From Acidobacteriaceae bacterium (GTDB lineage: Bacteria; Acidobacteriota; Terriglobia; Terriglobales; Acidobacteriaceae), in NCBI GenBank assembly GCA_003156805.1, contig PMHV01000031.1, positions 486 through 62,494 on the forward strand: 62,009 bases of DNA. The letters are read 5' to 3'. Shown piece after piece: positions 26,116-34,555 of this stretch (positions are counted from its first letter, which is position 1; each line of letters starts with the position of its first letter). The notes beneath the pieces are model-generated. The model did not search any database and was not told the origin of the DNA. It saw nothing but the letters and a program-made list of their open reading frames with translations. The position numbers and the translations under genes were made by a program.

Positions 26116-27660
26116 CTATTCCGCCTTTCCGGCGGCCTTGGCCGGTGGTTCATACGGCTGATTCAGACCGCGTTCCGCCGCCGCTTTGATCTCGGGCAAC
26201 CGCTCGCCTGCGCTCAACGCCGCGCGGTATTCCACCAGTGCCGCGTCGCGTTCTTCCTTCAAATCCAGAATTCTCCCCAGGTACACATGCGACCAGCCCA
26301 CCACCTTGGGATCTTTCGCCGTCTCGATCGCCTTTTGAAAGTTTTGCCGCGCTCCATCCATGTTCTTGTCGGCCACCGCCACTTCCGCCAGAATAAACAG
26401 CGCCCGGCCCTGGTCGCCGATCTGCCGGTCGATGGCCCGCTGCGCCAATTCCTGCGCGCCTTTGGTGTCTCCCACGCTCAGCCGTTTCTCGGCCGTGATC
26501 AGCATCTGGCGCTCTTCCAGCCGCGATAACTGTAGCAGTTCCGGCGCCGTCGCACTGGCAAAGCGCACTTCCGCGGCTGCCTTCTCTTCCTTCTTCACGT
26601 CCACGTTGTCCAGCAACCCGCCGTAGGCGTTGCGCAATCCCGCCGGATCTTTTTCAAAGGCCACGATGTTCTCGTAAAACACGCGCGTCAGAATGTAGCC
26701 CTGTTTCACCGCGTCATCTATCAACTGTGCCCGCATCGCCTCTGCCGTCTGTTTGTTGCCCAGGGTGCGGATCTCGATCGCCCGGATCATGCACTCGGTC
26801 ACTAGCAGCGAAATGTCGGTCTTGAAATTCTCGTCCAACGGCGCCCCCCTCACCGATTGCAGCAGCGGCTCCAGCCGCTTAATGGCAATGAAATGCTTTG
26901 CCGCCAGCGGATCCAGCACATAGTGCAGATAGGTGTGCCGGATCTGATCCATTTTCAGTCCCGCGTCCGCCGCCCCGCCCGAATCAGACTCGCCTGGCGA
27001 TGGAAAAACCACGGCATAGTAATCCGCGCCGTAATTCCTCGCGTTGGTCTCGTTCGGCGAGCCCATGAAATCCAGGTAGATCGTCAACGTGCGCCCCAAA
27101 TATTGCGCCGACGGCAGTTTCAGATAGATCTCGGTGTCAAAAACCATCTTGGCCAGCGGCGCATGATAGCGGTTCACCATGGCCGCATAGTCGTCGCGAT
27201 GGTGTTCCCAGATCGAGTGCAATCCGGCTTTGTCGTAAAAACCTTCCAGCACCGCGCCAAAGCCCGAAACCGCATACGCATCGGGCGGAAGTTGGTCTTC
27301 TTTCACCCGCGGCAGAAATTGGGGCGGACCCTGCAGATACAGCGCCAGCGAGATGTACTGCGCCAGGTTCCGCGTCGCGCTCTTGCCTTCGATATGGTCC
27401 CGGTAGAACTCGCACACCGCGGCCAGCGCCGCCTGCCCTTCCTCCGACTCCCGCAGGTTCCTTTGCACCTCCGCCCGCACGTTGCTGCGGGTCGCGTCCG
27501 AGGTGGTCAGGTCCTGGTCATACCCGCAGGCGTTGATCGCGGTCAGAACCGAGAACAGGGTCTCGCTGGTGTCCAGAGAAACGGGAGCCTGGTTTTCCGC
27601 CACGCACAACGGCGCCAGCAGCCCCAGCATGGCCGCCAACCACGGACCTCGTAAACGCAA
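26116..27660 (-). CDS. Exported TPR protein, unknown function
   Basis: About 514 residues. The annotated start is TTG at 27660, because GGAGGG precedes it and it yields a clean signal peptide (LRLRGPWLAAMLGLLAPLCVA). GTG at 27708 would add 16 residues unlike a signal sequence. The N-terminal ~300 residues match nothing I know. The C-terminal third has TPR-like helices (GDTKGAQELAQRAIDRQIGD, MDGARQNFQKAIETAKD, VVGWSHVYLGRILDLKEER). A second TPR gene follows, so the pair may act together in the envelope. Confidence 0.72.
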   Translation of the reverse strand: MRLRGPWLAAMLGLLAPLCVAENQAPVSLDTSETLFSVLTAINACGYDQDLTTSDATRSNVRAEVQRNLRESEEGQAALAAVCEFYRDHIEGKSATRNLAQYISLALYLQGPPQFLPRVKEDQLPPDAYAVSGFGAVLEGFYDKAGLHSIWEHHRDDYAAMVNRYHAPLAKMVFDTEIYLKLPSAQYLGRTLTIYLDFMGSPNETNARNYGADYYAVVFPSPGESDSGGAADAGLKMDQIRHTYLHYVLDPLAAKHFIAIKRLEPLLQSVRGAPLDENFKTDISLLVTECMIRAIEIRTLGNKQTAEAMRAQLIDDAVKQGYILTRVFYENIVAFEKDPAGLRNAYGGLLDNVDVKKEEKAAAEVRFASATAPELLQLSRLEERQMLITAEKRLSVGDTKGAQELAQRAIDRQIGDQGRALFILAEVAVADKNMDGARQNFQKAIETAKDPKVVGWSHVYLGRILDLKEERDAALVEYRAALSAGERLPEIKAAAERGLNQPYEPPAKAAGKAE

Positions 27661-28225
27661 ACTCAGGAAACCCTCCAACGGGATAGTGGTGCCTCTGGCA
27701 GAGAACACAAATTAAGTGTAAGGAGTTCCTGGCAGAGGGTCAAACCCGCGTCGGGCCGTCGACGGCCCAGCGACTGCTCCGCCGGTGCGCACGGTAACCA
27801 CGTAAATTGTGAAAGGGATTTCGGCCAGAGTAATTTCAGCCCCAGCCCGCCGTTAAAATGCTGGATGACGCCATCGCACTCACACGCGGCCTCTTCAAGG
27901 CTCTTGCGGTTCAATATCTTCACGGTGCCGCGCAGGTTTTCAATCAGTCCTACAATTGGGTATGTTCGATGTCGAACGCTGCTGAAGTCTGACTGTGGAC
28001 GCGGCGGTTGTGCTGACTGGATTATGCTGTTCCTGTCGTCAGTGGGACACAGAAAGCCGGCAGCCACTCCGCGCGGGAGACTCTCATCACCGGACGGCAG
28101 CATGGGCAAGCACGGGCGCTCATGCGCGCGGACTCAACGGGCGTTGAGTATCGTTGTGAGAGGCACACAATTGCGGACAAAGGGCTGACCATCGTCCGTG
28201 CCGGATCGCGGCCAGCCCAAACTCT
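27661..28225. other. Intergenic region between two minus-strand genes
   Basis: About 560 bases. One minus-strand open frame (up to 28109) has a short stretch (IVGLIENLRGTVKILNRKSLEE) that reads like protein, but the rest is of random composition and I do not call it a gene. It might be a decayed gene; no repeats found. Confidence 0.35.
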
Positions 28226-28951
28226 TTAGTTAAGGCCCAGCAGGGCAACGTCCGCCCGGCCATTCCCGTGTTGGGGAAGCGCCGCCACAGGTGGAAGCGG
28301 CACGTGGACGATTTCGTTCCTCACCGCATACAGCACCAACTCGGCGATCGAATGCAGCTTGAGCTTGAACATGATATTGCTCCTGTGGGTTTCTGCCGTC
28401 TTCACCGATAGGTTCAGGATCATCGCGGCTTCCTTGGAAGTCTTGCCCTCAGCCAGCAACTGCACTACCTCGCGTTCCCGGGGCGACAATTTCGACACTG
28501 TGGCCGCAGTTGGACCGGCGCGACGCCGCCCCAGGTAGCTGCCTATTATCAGATCGGATACCCCCAGGCTGAAGATGCACTTGTGCCGTTGCATGGCTTC
28601 CACTGCTGCCGTCAGGTCAGCGGCTCCGTCGGACTTAAGCACCCACCCGCGAACGCCCGCTTCCAAACAGTCTCGTGCCACTTGCTCGGAGTCCACGTCG
28701 GTCAGCACCAGTATCCTCTGCGCCGGATTCTCTTTCAGCATCTGCCGTGCCGCGTCCACTCCATTTAGTTTTGGCATGCAGATGTCCAGGATCACCAGAT
28801 CCGGCTTCAACTGCCTGCATTTCTCTACCGCATCCCGTCCGTCAGCCGCCTCTCCGCAGACCTCCCATCCTTCGTGAGACTCAAGCAGTGCGCACAGACC
28901 GGCACGGAATATTGGATGATCGTCAGCCATCAAGATGCGAAAACCACTCAT
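28226..28951 (-). CDS. LuxR/NarL-type response regulator
   Basis: 241 residues. The receiver domain (1-125) has D10/D11 in the acidic pocket, phospho-acceptor D56 in DLVILDICMPKLNG, and Lys in WVLKSDG. The C-terminal LuxR helix-turn-helix runs LSPREREVVQLLAEGKTSKE, then LNLSVKTAETHRSNIMFKLK. A Pro/Ala tail of ~30 residues follows. No sensor kinase is adjacent, so it is an orphan in this window. Targets unknown. Confidence 0.9.
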   Translation of the reverse strand: MSGFRILMADDHPIFRAGLCALLESHEGWEVCGEAADGRDAVEKCRQLKPDLVILDICMPKLNGVDAARQMLKENPAQRILVLTDVDSEQVARDCLEAGVRGWVLKSDGAADLTAAVEAMQRHKCIFSLGVSDLIIGSYLGRRRAGPTAATVSKLSPREREVVQLLAEGKTSKEAAMILNLSVKTAETHRSNIMFKLKLHSIAELVLYAVRNEIVHVPLPPVAALPQHGNGRADVALLGLN

Positions 28952-29271
28952 AGAACCCTCCCTAACGGTTACGTAAGAATGTTAAGAAATAACTTATCAA
29001 AGCAACTGCTATGCGGTCTGAGCACAATTGCTCACATGCATATCCTTGGCCTGCAATGGCTTACAGAGCTCTCTGCCGAGTGTTCCCACATCGCCTTGCG
29101 TCTCGCTCGGCGTCGCAACTGTTTCAGCGGCGGAGACATCCAATCCGTGGCAAAATTCCGTCCGCTCTCGAAGTGGAGAATGAATCAGGGTCATCGGAAA
29201 GCTGGACATGACCTACCTCGTGCAAGGGCGGCGCCGGCCAGGTTGAAGGAGTGCAGAACAGTTAGTTTCCC
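28952..29271. other. Region upstream of the LuxR regulator
   Basis: About 320 bases that must hold the regulator promoter; the first ~40 bases upstream of its start are AT-rich (TTAAGAAATAACTTATC). No gene or repeat supported. Confidence 0.35.
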
Positions 29272-29620
29272 ACCAGTGGGCGCAAACGGTGGCGGAAGCG
29301 TATTCGAGTTCGCCGGATCAGCGTCCTCTACAACTTTTTGCAACTGAACGATGACGCGACCCCAATGGCTCAGGGATTAGTAGTCCGCAGCAACGCAGCG
29401 AACTTGTACGGCACGACGCTGTATAACCAGGGCGACGGAACGGTGTACAAACTGGATCCCAGCGGGAACTTTACCAACATCCCATATCTTTGATCTTTGA
29501 GGGCACCCCTGCAGACGGCCAGAATCCCGCATCAGGCCTGATTCAAGACTCTGCCGGCAACCTCTACGGCACAACCCAATATGGCGGCACCATCGGCGGT
29601 GGAACCATCTTCAAAATCAC
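29272..29620 (+). pseudogene. Decayed GloVer-repeat (choice-of-anchor) secreted protein remnant
   Basis: Three pieces in different frames together read as GloVer-type repeats of large acidobacterial secreted proteins. They are GANGGGSVFEFAGSASSTTF (about 29281-29340), LQLNDDATPMAQGLVV with NLYGTTLYNQGDGTVYKLDP (from about 29335), and DGQNPASGLIQDSAGNLYGT with IGGGTIFKIT (about 29515-29620). At least two frameshifts separate them, and no start or full length remains. The motif order with NLYGTT repeated is the family hallmark. Confidence 0.65.
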
Positions 29621-29678
29621 CCGTAGCAGTCCGCGGAAAAACTCGATCTGCGAGTCGGTTTTGAAAGGGCGCGGCTTC

Positions 29679-30104
29679 TTACCCTTCAAACATGATCGCT
29701 AATCCCGACACCTCTCGCACCCGTTCCGACAGATCGTAACTGATCGTGGTCACCTCGGGGCACCGCTGGCACGCCGCCCCGCCTTCCTGCGAGTACCAGC
29801 GGCAGTCCTTGCGAATCAGGCACGGGGGCAACGTGTCCACCACCGCCGGCAGAATCTTCACCACCCGGGTCGCCAGCCGGCAATCGCTTCCGTCAAAATG
29901 CGGACACTTTCCCTCTGCGCAGGTCGCGGCCAGACGATACACTTCCGTCGGCTTTAGCGGAGCCGCCAGGTCGAGAATTTCCTGGCTGGCGGGTACCAAC
30001 TGATTCAGATACACCACTCTGGCGGTTGGTCCGTCCTGCTGCACCACTCCTAGCACTCGGCAGTTGTCCATCCCCGGTTGCGCGCTGGGACAAAGCTTCG
30101 ACAT
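29679..30104 (-). CDS. Cysteine-rich small protein, unknown
   Basis: 141 residues with nine Cys at positions 5, 15, 62, 67, 75, 95, 101, 112 and 115. They form blocks C-x4-C-PHFDGSD-C and CLIRKDCRWYSQEGGAACQRC, suited to a metal or iron-sulfur site. No signal peptide or membrane segment, so it is probably cytosolic. It follows the 110-residue gene by 12 bases with a strong GGAGGCGGAG before ATG; the two are surely one operon. I recognise no named family. A metal-binding partner or maturation factor for its neighbour is speculation. Confidence 0.72.
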   Translation of the reverse strand: MSKLCPSAQPGMDNCRVLGVVQQDGPTARVVYLNQLVPASQEILDLAAPLKPTEVYRLAATCAEGKCPHFDGSDCRLATRVVKILPAVVDTLPPCLIRKDCRWYSQEGGAACQRCPEVTTISYDLSERVREVSGLAIMFEG

Positions 30105-30116
30105 CTCCGCCTCCGC

Positions 30117-30449
30117 TTACTTCTCGACCTGCAAAGAATCCACCGCAGGAATTCCCAGGATGACGTGTCCTCCTTTGCAGTAGATCGCTCCTTGCGTGCC
30201 CGTTCCTGCCGCTTCCGGCTGCACACTCGTGAGGCCCGCCGCGATGTCGTTCGCGAACGATTGCGCTTCGCCGAAGGTCACGTTCTCCAGCATTTTTTCC
30301 GCGACGGGTATGCCCCGTATCAAGTAGGAGAATGTGACCGCCTGCTGCGGATCGACCTTGAACTTAGGATGCTTCTGCACCGCAGCCTTCACCGCGGCTT
30401 GCACGGCTGTCGTGAACTGACTCAGTGAAATCGATTTCGCTTGCGCCAT
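30117..30449 (-). CDS. Small protein with conserved-looking C-terminus, unknown
   Basis: 110 residues. The N-terminal part is helical (SISLSQFTTAVQAAVKAAVQ); a middle part (QQAVTFSYLIRGIPVAEKM) and a distinct tail (GAIYCKGGHVILGIPAVDS) with its only Cys follow. AAGGAG stands six bases before the ATG, so it should be well translated. First gene of a two-gene operon with the Cys-rich protein. No signal peptide. Precursor-peptide-like layout (helical leader plus short Gly/Cys tail) is a tempting but unproven reading. Confidence 0.7.
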   Translation of the reverse strand: MAQAKSISLSQFTTAVQAAVKAAVQKHPKFKVDPQQAVTFSYLIRGIPVAEKMLENVTFGEAQSFANDIAAGLTSVQPEAAGTGTQGAIYCKGGHVILGIPAVDSLQVEK

Positions 30450-30973
30450 ATTTTTCTCCTTGTCCCATAGAATCGTGCTCCGAAATGGTCCAAAAGCTAT
30501 TCCGCATTTCCGGGTTCAATAGGGATAGTGACGACAAGTCAAGAAACGTTTCAAGCAATTGGCAATTGTGTGGGACGGACACTCCCTCCGCCGCCTTTGA
30601 CTTTGTTTTGAACTCAGGTTGCCAGCGATACCTGGCCGGTACGAGGCAGCCGTTGCACCGAAGTTGTCTTGAATCTACCGAAGTTGCCTTGAATCGATGG
30701 AGCTCAAATTGGCCTTGCTGCGCGTAGAGGAACGGCCGGTCTTCACTGCTTCTCCAGAAATAGGCGAGGATGATCACACTTGCGACCGCCGCGTATGCAC
30801 ACCACTGCGAGGTCAACGCGTACCGCTTGAACTCCATTACAACCAGGAGAATGACCAGGTTTGTCGCGCCGAACATTAACCAACGGCCTGACCTTTGAGA
30901 TCAGACCTGCGGTTCCATTGGGATTGGAATTCGCGCCTGCCGCGCGAGGCGGCTGGGAGCCGGAAGCCAGCTC
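30450..30973. other. Intergenic region with a weak open frame
   Basis: About 520 bases upstream of the Cys-rich operon. A minus-strand frame (30364-30876) begins with two hydrophobic stretches (NLVILLVVMEF, WCAYAAVASVIILAYFW). Its second half overlaps the 110-residue gene in another frame and looks random, so at most the first ~60 residues could be a membrane-protein remnant. Confidence 0.35.
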
Positions 30974-31660
30974 CTATCCTTGCACGCTGATTCTTGAGAA
31001 CGACAGCACCGCGCGCGATGAAATCGGCCGCCCCATAACCATGGCCGGGCGGAACGTGGTGAAAATCAGCATCCGCTTCACTTGCGGCAGCAGTTCCTGG
31101 GCATCGCTGGGGTTGGAGAGAATCTTGTAATCCTGCACGCGCCCGTCCTTGTCCACATAAGCTTCAATCACCAGCGAATCGGCATTGATGGAACTGAGGT
31201 TCGCACCGAATGCGCTCTGCTGCAGTTCCGGGCCGGTGTTCAGCATCAGCGGAACATCTGCATTGTTGGCCTGCAACTGTCCCGGCACCGCCAGGATCGC
31301 CGTCACCAGGCCAAAGATCAGCAGCGCGCTGCACAGCCCCGCCGTTACCGGAACCATGAACGCATTCAGCGTGTTCTCCAGCCGCAGCCGCAGAGCTTCA
31401 AATCGCGGACGCCGCACCAGCGCCGCCTCCCGCGAAATTGCCAGGCGCAGCTTGAGCCCCAGGTCCGGCGGAACCGGCGGCCGTTTCACCGTCGTCAACC
31501 ACTGCTGCGTCTGCCGCAACAGCATGTACTCGCGATGGCACGACGCACAGGTCTCCAGATGCCGCTGCAATGCCAGCATCTTCACTCCTGAAATTGCTCC
31601 ATCCAGATACGGCGACAGCCACTGCTTCGCCTCGGTGCACTTCAGGGTTGTGCACTGCAT
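30974..31660 (-). CDS. Anti-sigma factor with zinc finger and TonB-like C-terminus
   Basis: 228 residues. The N-terminal zf-HC2 domain has H34-x3-C38-x2-C41 (LQRHLETCASC) preceded by a conserved Cys. One membrane helix follows at about residues 103-123 (TAGLCSALLIFGLVTAILAV). The outer ~90 residues (VIEAYVDKDGRVQDYKILSN, then FTTFRPAMVMGRPISSRAVL) resemble a TonB C-terminal domain. It overlaps the sigma-factor gene by 19 bases. It should hold that ECF sigma factor at the membrane until a signal releases it. Confidence 0.85.
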   Translation of the reverse strand: MQCTTLKCTEAKQWLSPYLDGAISGVKMLALQRHLETCASCHREYMLLRQTQQWLTTVKRPPVPPDLGLKLRLAISREAALVRRPRFEALRLRLENTLNAFMVPVTAGLCSALLIFGLVTAILAVPGQLQANNADVPLMLNTGPELQQSAFGANLSSINADSLVIEAYVDKDGRVQDYKILSNPSDAQELLPQVKRMLIFTTFRPAMVMGRPISSRAVLSFSRISVQG

Positions 31661-32400
31661 GGCATCACCTCTACCCTTCTACCCCCACCTGCAACCCGCG
31701 ACGTCAAATCCCGCATTTTCTCCGGTTCCGCTTGAGGCATCGTCAGCCCCAATTCCTGGCCCACTTCCCGCACATACGGCGCCAGTCGCTGCTTCAGCGC
31801 CTCCCGTCCGCGGGTCAGTCTCGACTTCACCGTGCCTAGCGAAATCTCCAGAACTTCCGCAATCTCCTCGTACGACATTTCTTCCAGGTCGCGCAAAATC
31901 AGCGTCGTCCGATACGGTTCCGCGACCTTGCGCAGTTCCTCGTCTACTCTTTCCTGCACTTCCCGGTGGGCCACGTTATCGAACGGCGACTCGCTCTGAT
32001 CCGCCAGCGCGATCTGCATCGCTCCCTCGCCATGGGCCAGTCCATCCGCTTCCACCGGCTCAATCGGAGTCTCCTGCGCTTTGTGCCGGAACCACCACCG
32101 CTTCCGGTTCGCACCCTCGTGCAGAGCGATTCTGTAAATCCAGGTCTTCAAGCTCGATTCGCCGTGAAAATGTTTCATCCCACGAAACACCTTCAGGAAC
32201 ACTTCCTGCGTGGTATCGGCGGCATCCGACGGATCGCTCACCATGCGGTAGACCAGCCCATACACCGGCTTCTGAAACTCGCCAATCAGCCAGGCGTAAG
32301 CCTCTTCCGAGCCGGCCTTCAGTTCCGCGACAATAGCCGCTTCCTGCGCCCGTGCTCCGATCGCGCTTGCCAGGTCACCCAAGGTGGTTGCTCCCGCCAT
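31642..32400 (-). CDS. ECF-type RNA polymerase sigma factor
   Basis: 252 residues. Region 2 is visible as RMVSDPSDAADTTQEVFLKV, with KTWIYRIALHEGANRKR nearby. Region 4 (EPYRTTLILRDLEEMSYEEI, AEVLEISLGTVKSRLTRGRE) has the DNA-binding helices. A longer C-terminal tail than usual (about 35 residues past region 4) is present. Partner of the anti-sigma gene directly downstream. The promoter it recognises cannot be read here. Confidence 0.92.
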   Translation of the reverse strand: MAGATTLGDLASAIGARAQEAAIVAELKAGSEEAYAWLIGEFQKPVYGLVYRMVSDPSDAADTTQEVFLKVFRGMKHFHGESSLKTWIYRIALHEGANRKRWWFRHKAQETPIEPVEADGLAHGEGAMQIALADQSESPFDNVAHREVQERVDEELRKVAEPYRTTLILRDLEEMSYEEIAEVLEISLGTVKSRLTRGREALKQRLAPYVREVGQELGLTMPQAEPEKMRDLTSRVAGGGRRVEVMPCSAQP

Positions 32401-32562
32401 AATGCCCGCTTGGCGTTCTCCTGATTATAGGATTTTCCACCCCAACCTGAACCGAAAAATTGCCTGCCCACGAAAAGCGCGGCCCGGGCGTCGAAACTCT
32501 CACTGCTATTGATATTGACTCCGCCCGACCCGTTTGAGTTCCCATCTGTAAGTGCTTTAGTT

Positions 32563-32994
32563 TCAATGCCTCGGGCCTGCCCCTGCCGCGCCGGCCTTGC
32601 CGGGAAGCTTTTTGACAATCTCCTCCAGCGCGATCAGCAGTTTTCCTGCGTCTTTTTCCAGCTCCAGGTCATTTTTTTCCAGGAATGCGAAGGCTCCATC
32701 GGCCCGCAACCGGCTGGCGTTTTTCTGCGACAGCCCGGTGAACACGACCACCGGAATCGCCGCCGTTGCAGAATCTTTTTTCAGCGCCTTCAGCACGTCC
32801 GGTCCGCTCATCTTCGGCAGCAGCATGTCGAGCAAAATCAAATCCGGCAATTTCTCGCGCGCAACCTTCACGGCTTCTTCTCCGTCGGCTGCGGTGCACA
32901 CCACGTAACCGGCCCTCGTCAGCGCGCGTTCGGTCGATATCCTGAGAAACTTGCTATCGTCGGTCAGCAATATTTTGATGATTTTCGCCGTCAT
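32563..32994 (-). CDS. Single-domain response regulator
   Basis: 143 residues, only a CheY-like receiver: acidic pair D12/D13, phospho-acceptor D56 in DLILLDMLLPKMSG, and Lys in FAFLEKNDLE. The C-terminal tail after residue ~125 is Ala/Gly/Lys-rich. ATG at 32994 (MTAKIIKILL) has an AGGTG upstream; the frame is open to 33063 but without a family match. No output domain, so it acts by protein contact. No histidine kinase is adjacent. Confidence 0.87.
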   Translation of the reverse strand: MTAKIIKILLTDDSKFLRISTERALTRAGYVVCTAADGEEAVKVAREKLPDLILLDMLLPKMSGPDVLKALKKDSATAAIPVVVFTGLSQKNASRLRADGAFAFLEKNDLELEKDAGKLLIALEEIVKKLPGKAGAAGAGPRH

Positions 32995-33147
32995 TTCCAC
33001 ACACCTTTTTCGAATGCGTCTTTCCGAATGACCGTTCAACGGCCCAAGACCCGATCCCTGCAACGGAGCGGCCGTCAGATTCTCTATCGGCAGATTTCAC
33101 GGCAGAATCAGCGGAATGCAGCGCCGATTCCCATCTCGGGAAACACG

Positions 33148-33549
33148 TCATCCAATTCCCAACAGAACTCCAAGGTAGCCCCGCACCTTGGCCAAAAGTG
33201 CTGGCTCGCCTTTGGAGTGAAACTCCGCCTTGCGCGCCGCCCAGTCCATGCTCTTGATGTGGTCCACCAGCACTGCGCCCTCAACTTTGTCGATGCTCAC
33301 GGGCAACGCGAATGGATAAGGCTTGCGCCGGCTGGTGAGCGGGCACACGATCACCAGCCCGCTGGCCCGGTTGTAGCTCCGCTCGGTCACCACCAGCGCC
33401 GGACGCCGCTTCGCCTGCTCCCTGCCTGCCTGCGGATCGAAGTCGAGCCACACGATGTCGCCAGCCTGGGGTACATAGGACTTCACATAGGACTTCACGT
33501 GAGGTGTTAGATTGCTTGTCGCAGAGCGTGGCCCGGAGCGCTTCACCAC
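33148..33549 (-). CDS. mazF: MazF/PemK-type mRNA interferase toxin
   Basis: 133 residues. The MazF core starts AGDIVWLDFDPQAGREQAKR, with RPALVVTERSYN, GLVIVCPLTSRRK, and the C-terminal VEGAVLVDHIKSMDW. GTG start at 33549 overlaps the mazE stop by seven bases. The N-terminal extension of ~26 residues contains KSYVKSYV from a 12-bp tandem DNA duplication (33473-33496). Expected to cleave mRNA at a short motif unless bound by MazE. Confidence 0.88.
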   Translation of the reverse strand: MVKRSGPRSATSNLTPHVKSYVKSYVPQAGDIVWLDFDPQAGREQAKRRPALVVTERSYNRASGLVIVCPLTSRRKPYPFALPVSIDKVEGAVLVDHIKSMDWAARKAEFHSKGEPALLAKVRGYLGVLLGIG

Positions 33550-33791
33550 TCGACGCTTTCTTTTCCGCGTTCCGCTCCGGCCGCGAGCTCGTCATAGCGA
33601 TTCTCCGCCGTGATCTGCGCGACCAGCTCTTTCAAGGTAGGAATTCTTTCCCGCCGCCGCAGGCTGATCTCTCCGGCCGCCGCTTCGATCACAACCGGAT
33701 CACCCTCCCGCACTCCAGCCTCTTCCGCCACCGGCTTCGAAATCCTCACCGCCAAACTGTTCCCCCACTTCACAATCTGCGCCGTCGGCAT
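33543..33791 (-). CDS. mazE: MazE/AbrB-type antitoxin
   Basis: 82 residues. The swapped-hairpin AbrB domain (QIVKWGNSLAVRISKPVAEE, AGVREGDPVVIEAAAGEISL) occupies residues 5-45, followed by an acidic tail (ESVEW at the end) that should cover the MazF active site. ATG follows AGGGGGCAC. First gene of the pair; probably binds the operator-like region upstream. Confidence 0.88.
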   Translation of the reverse strand: MPTAQIVKWGNSLAVRISKPVAEEAGVREGDPVVIEAAAGEISLRRRERIPTLKELVAQITAENRYDELAAGAERGKESVEW

Positions 33792-33820
33792 GTGCCCCCT
33801 ATTTATCTGTCAATACGCAG

Positions 33821-33851
33821 TATACACCAACATAGATACAATATATACACC
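33821..33851. promoter_or_regulatory. Direct repeats upstream of mazE
   Basis: TATACACC (GGTGTATA on the gene strand) occurs at 33821-33828 and 33844-33851, 23 bases apart, in an AT-rich stretch 30-60 bases before mazE. Likely promoter/operator of the mazEF pair; the exact -35/-10 is unclear. Confidence 0.4.
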
Positions 33852-33930
33852 TTTGAGGTTGTTGACCGCCCTCTGGGAGAGCCAGCCCGCTCGCGGTAGA
33901 ATGCCGAATCAAGGGGAAGGAAAGTAGTTT

Positions 33931-34512
33931 ATGCCGGGACTTAGCATTGGAAGAAATTGGGTAGACAGCATGGAAGTCACTGTGGGAACCCGGTCCGAGT
34001 CCATTAAGGCAACCGCGGAAGTGTTCCCCCACGGCCCCTGTGACGTGAAGGGCAAGTTCGCACGACTGGCCCGGGCTTTGGGCCTCCAGCCGTTTAATGG
34101 AGAGGGTAGCCTCAATCCCGGCGCTACGGTCAAAGACGAGATCCTGTCTATCAACCCATGGTCCGAAGATCTGCTGAGGGCGCGCTATGGAGCTGGGACG
34201 ATAAAAATGCCTGCCGGATACGACAAGAAGGGCTACATCACGGCAGGCCGCACCGAGGTATGGGTGGAGTACTGGTGTCTGCCGCCGCTGAAGAAGTTCA
34301 CAGGATTCCTGGACGTTTCGTGCCTGACGTGGCACTACGAACAGGTCGAGGATTGTGAAACGAGCCTAGTCATCGGGGTCCATGGCCTCGCTTTTTCGCC
34401 GATGAACGAACAATACGAAAATGTTGCGAGGCAATTGGCTGCGCAGATGGCCGAATTTCTCAAGGGAGCACCACCGTCCGCAGAATCAGGACAAAAGCGG
34501 GCCACCCGGTGA
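33931..34512 (+). CDS. Hypothetical protein, unknown
   Basis: 193 residues, no signal peptide or membrane helix. Readable stretches are DVKGKFARLARALGLQPF, GRTEVWVEYWCLPPLKKF and LTWHYEQVEDCETSLVIG; none belongs to a family I know. The mix of beta-type strands with three Cys suggests a soluble globular protein. ATG at 33931 follows AGGGGAAGGAAAG. Divergent from mazEF, and AT content is a little higher than its neighbours, which fits a mobile or recently gained gene. Confidence 0.6.
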   Translation: MPGLSIGRNWVDSMEVTVGTRSESIKATAEVFPHGPCDVKGKFARLARALGLQPFNGEGSLNPGATVKDEILSINPWSEDLLRARYGAGTIKMPAGYDKKGYITAGRTEVWVEYWCLPPLKKFTGFLDVSCLTWHYEQVEDCETSLVIGVHGLAFSPMNEQYENVARQLAAQMAEFLKGAPPSAESGQKRATR

Positions 34513-34555
34513 TGGCAGGGGAAAAGTCAAACGGGGCGGCTAACGCCGCCCCCCT

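Noticed and set aside
27663-28109. 148-residue minus-strand gene
   Set aside because: Overlaps the start of the TPR gene, has no ribosome site and no family resemblance beyond a short stretch.
30364-30876. 170-residue minus-strand gene
   Set aside because: Its second half overlaps a well-supported gene in another frame and looks random; only a short hydrophobic start is protein-like.
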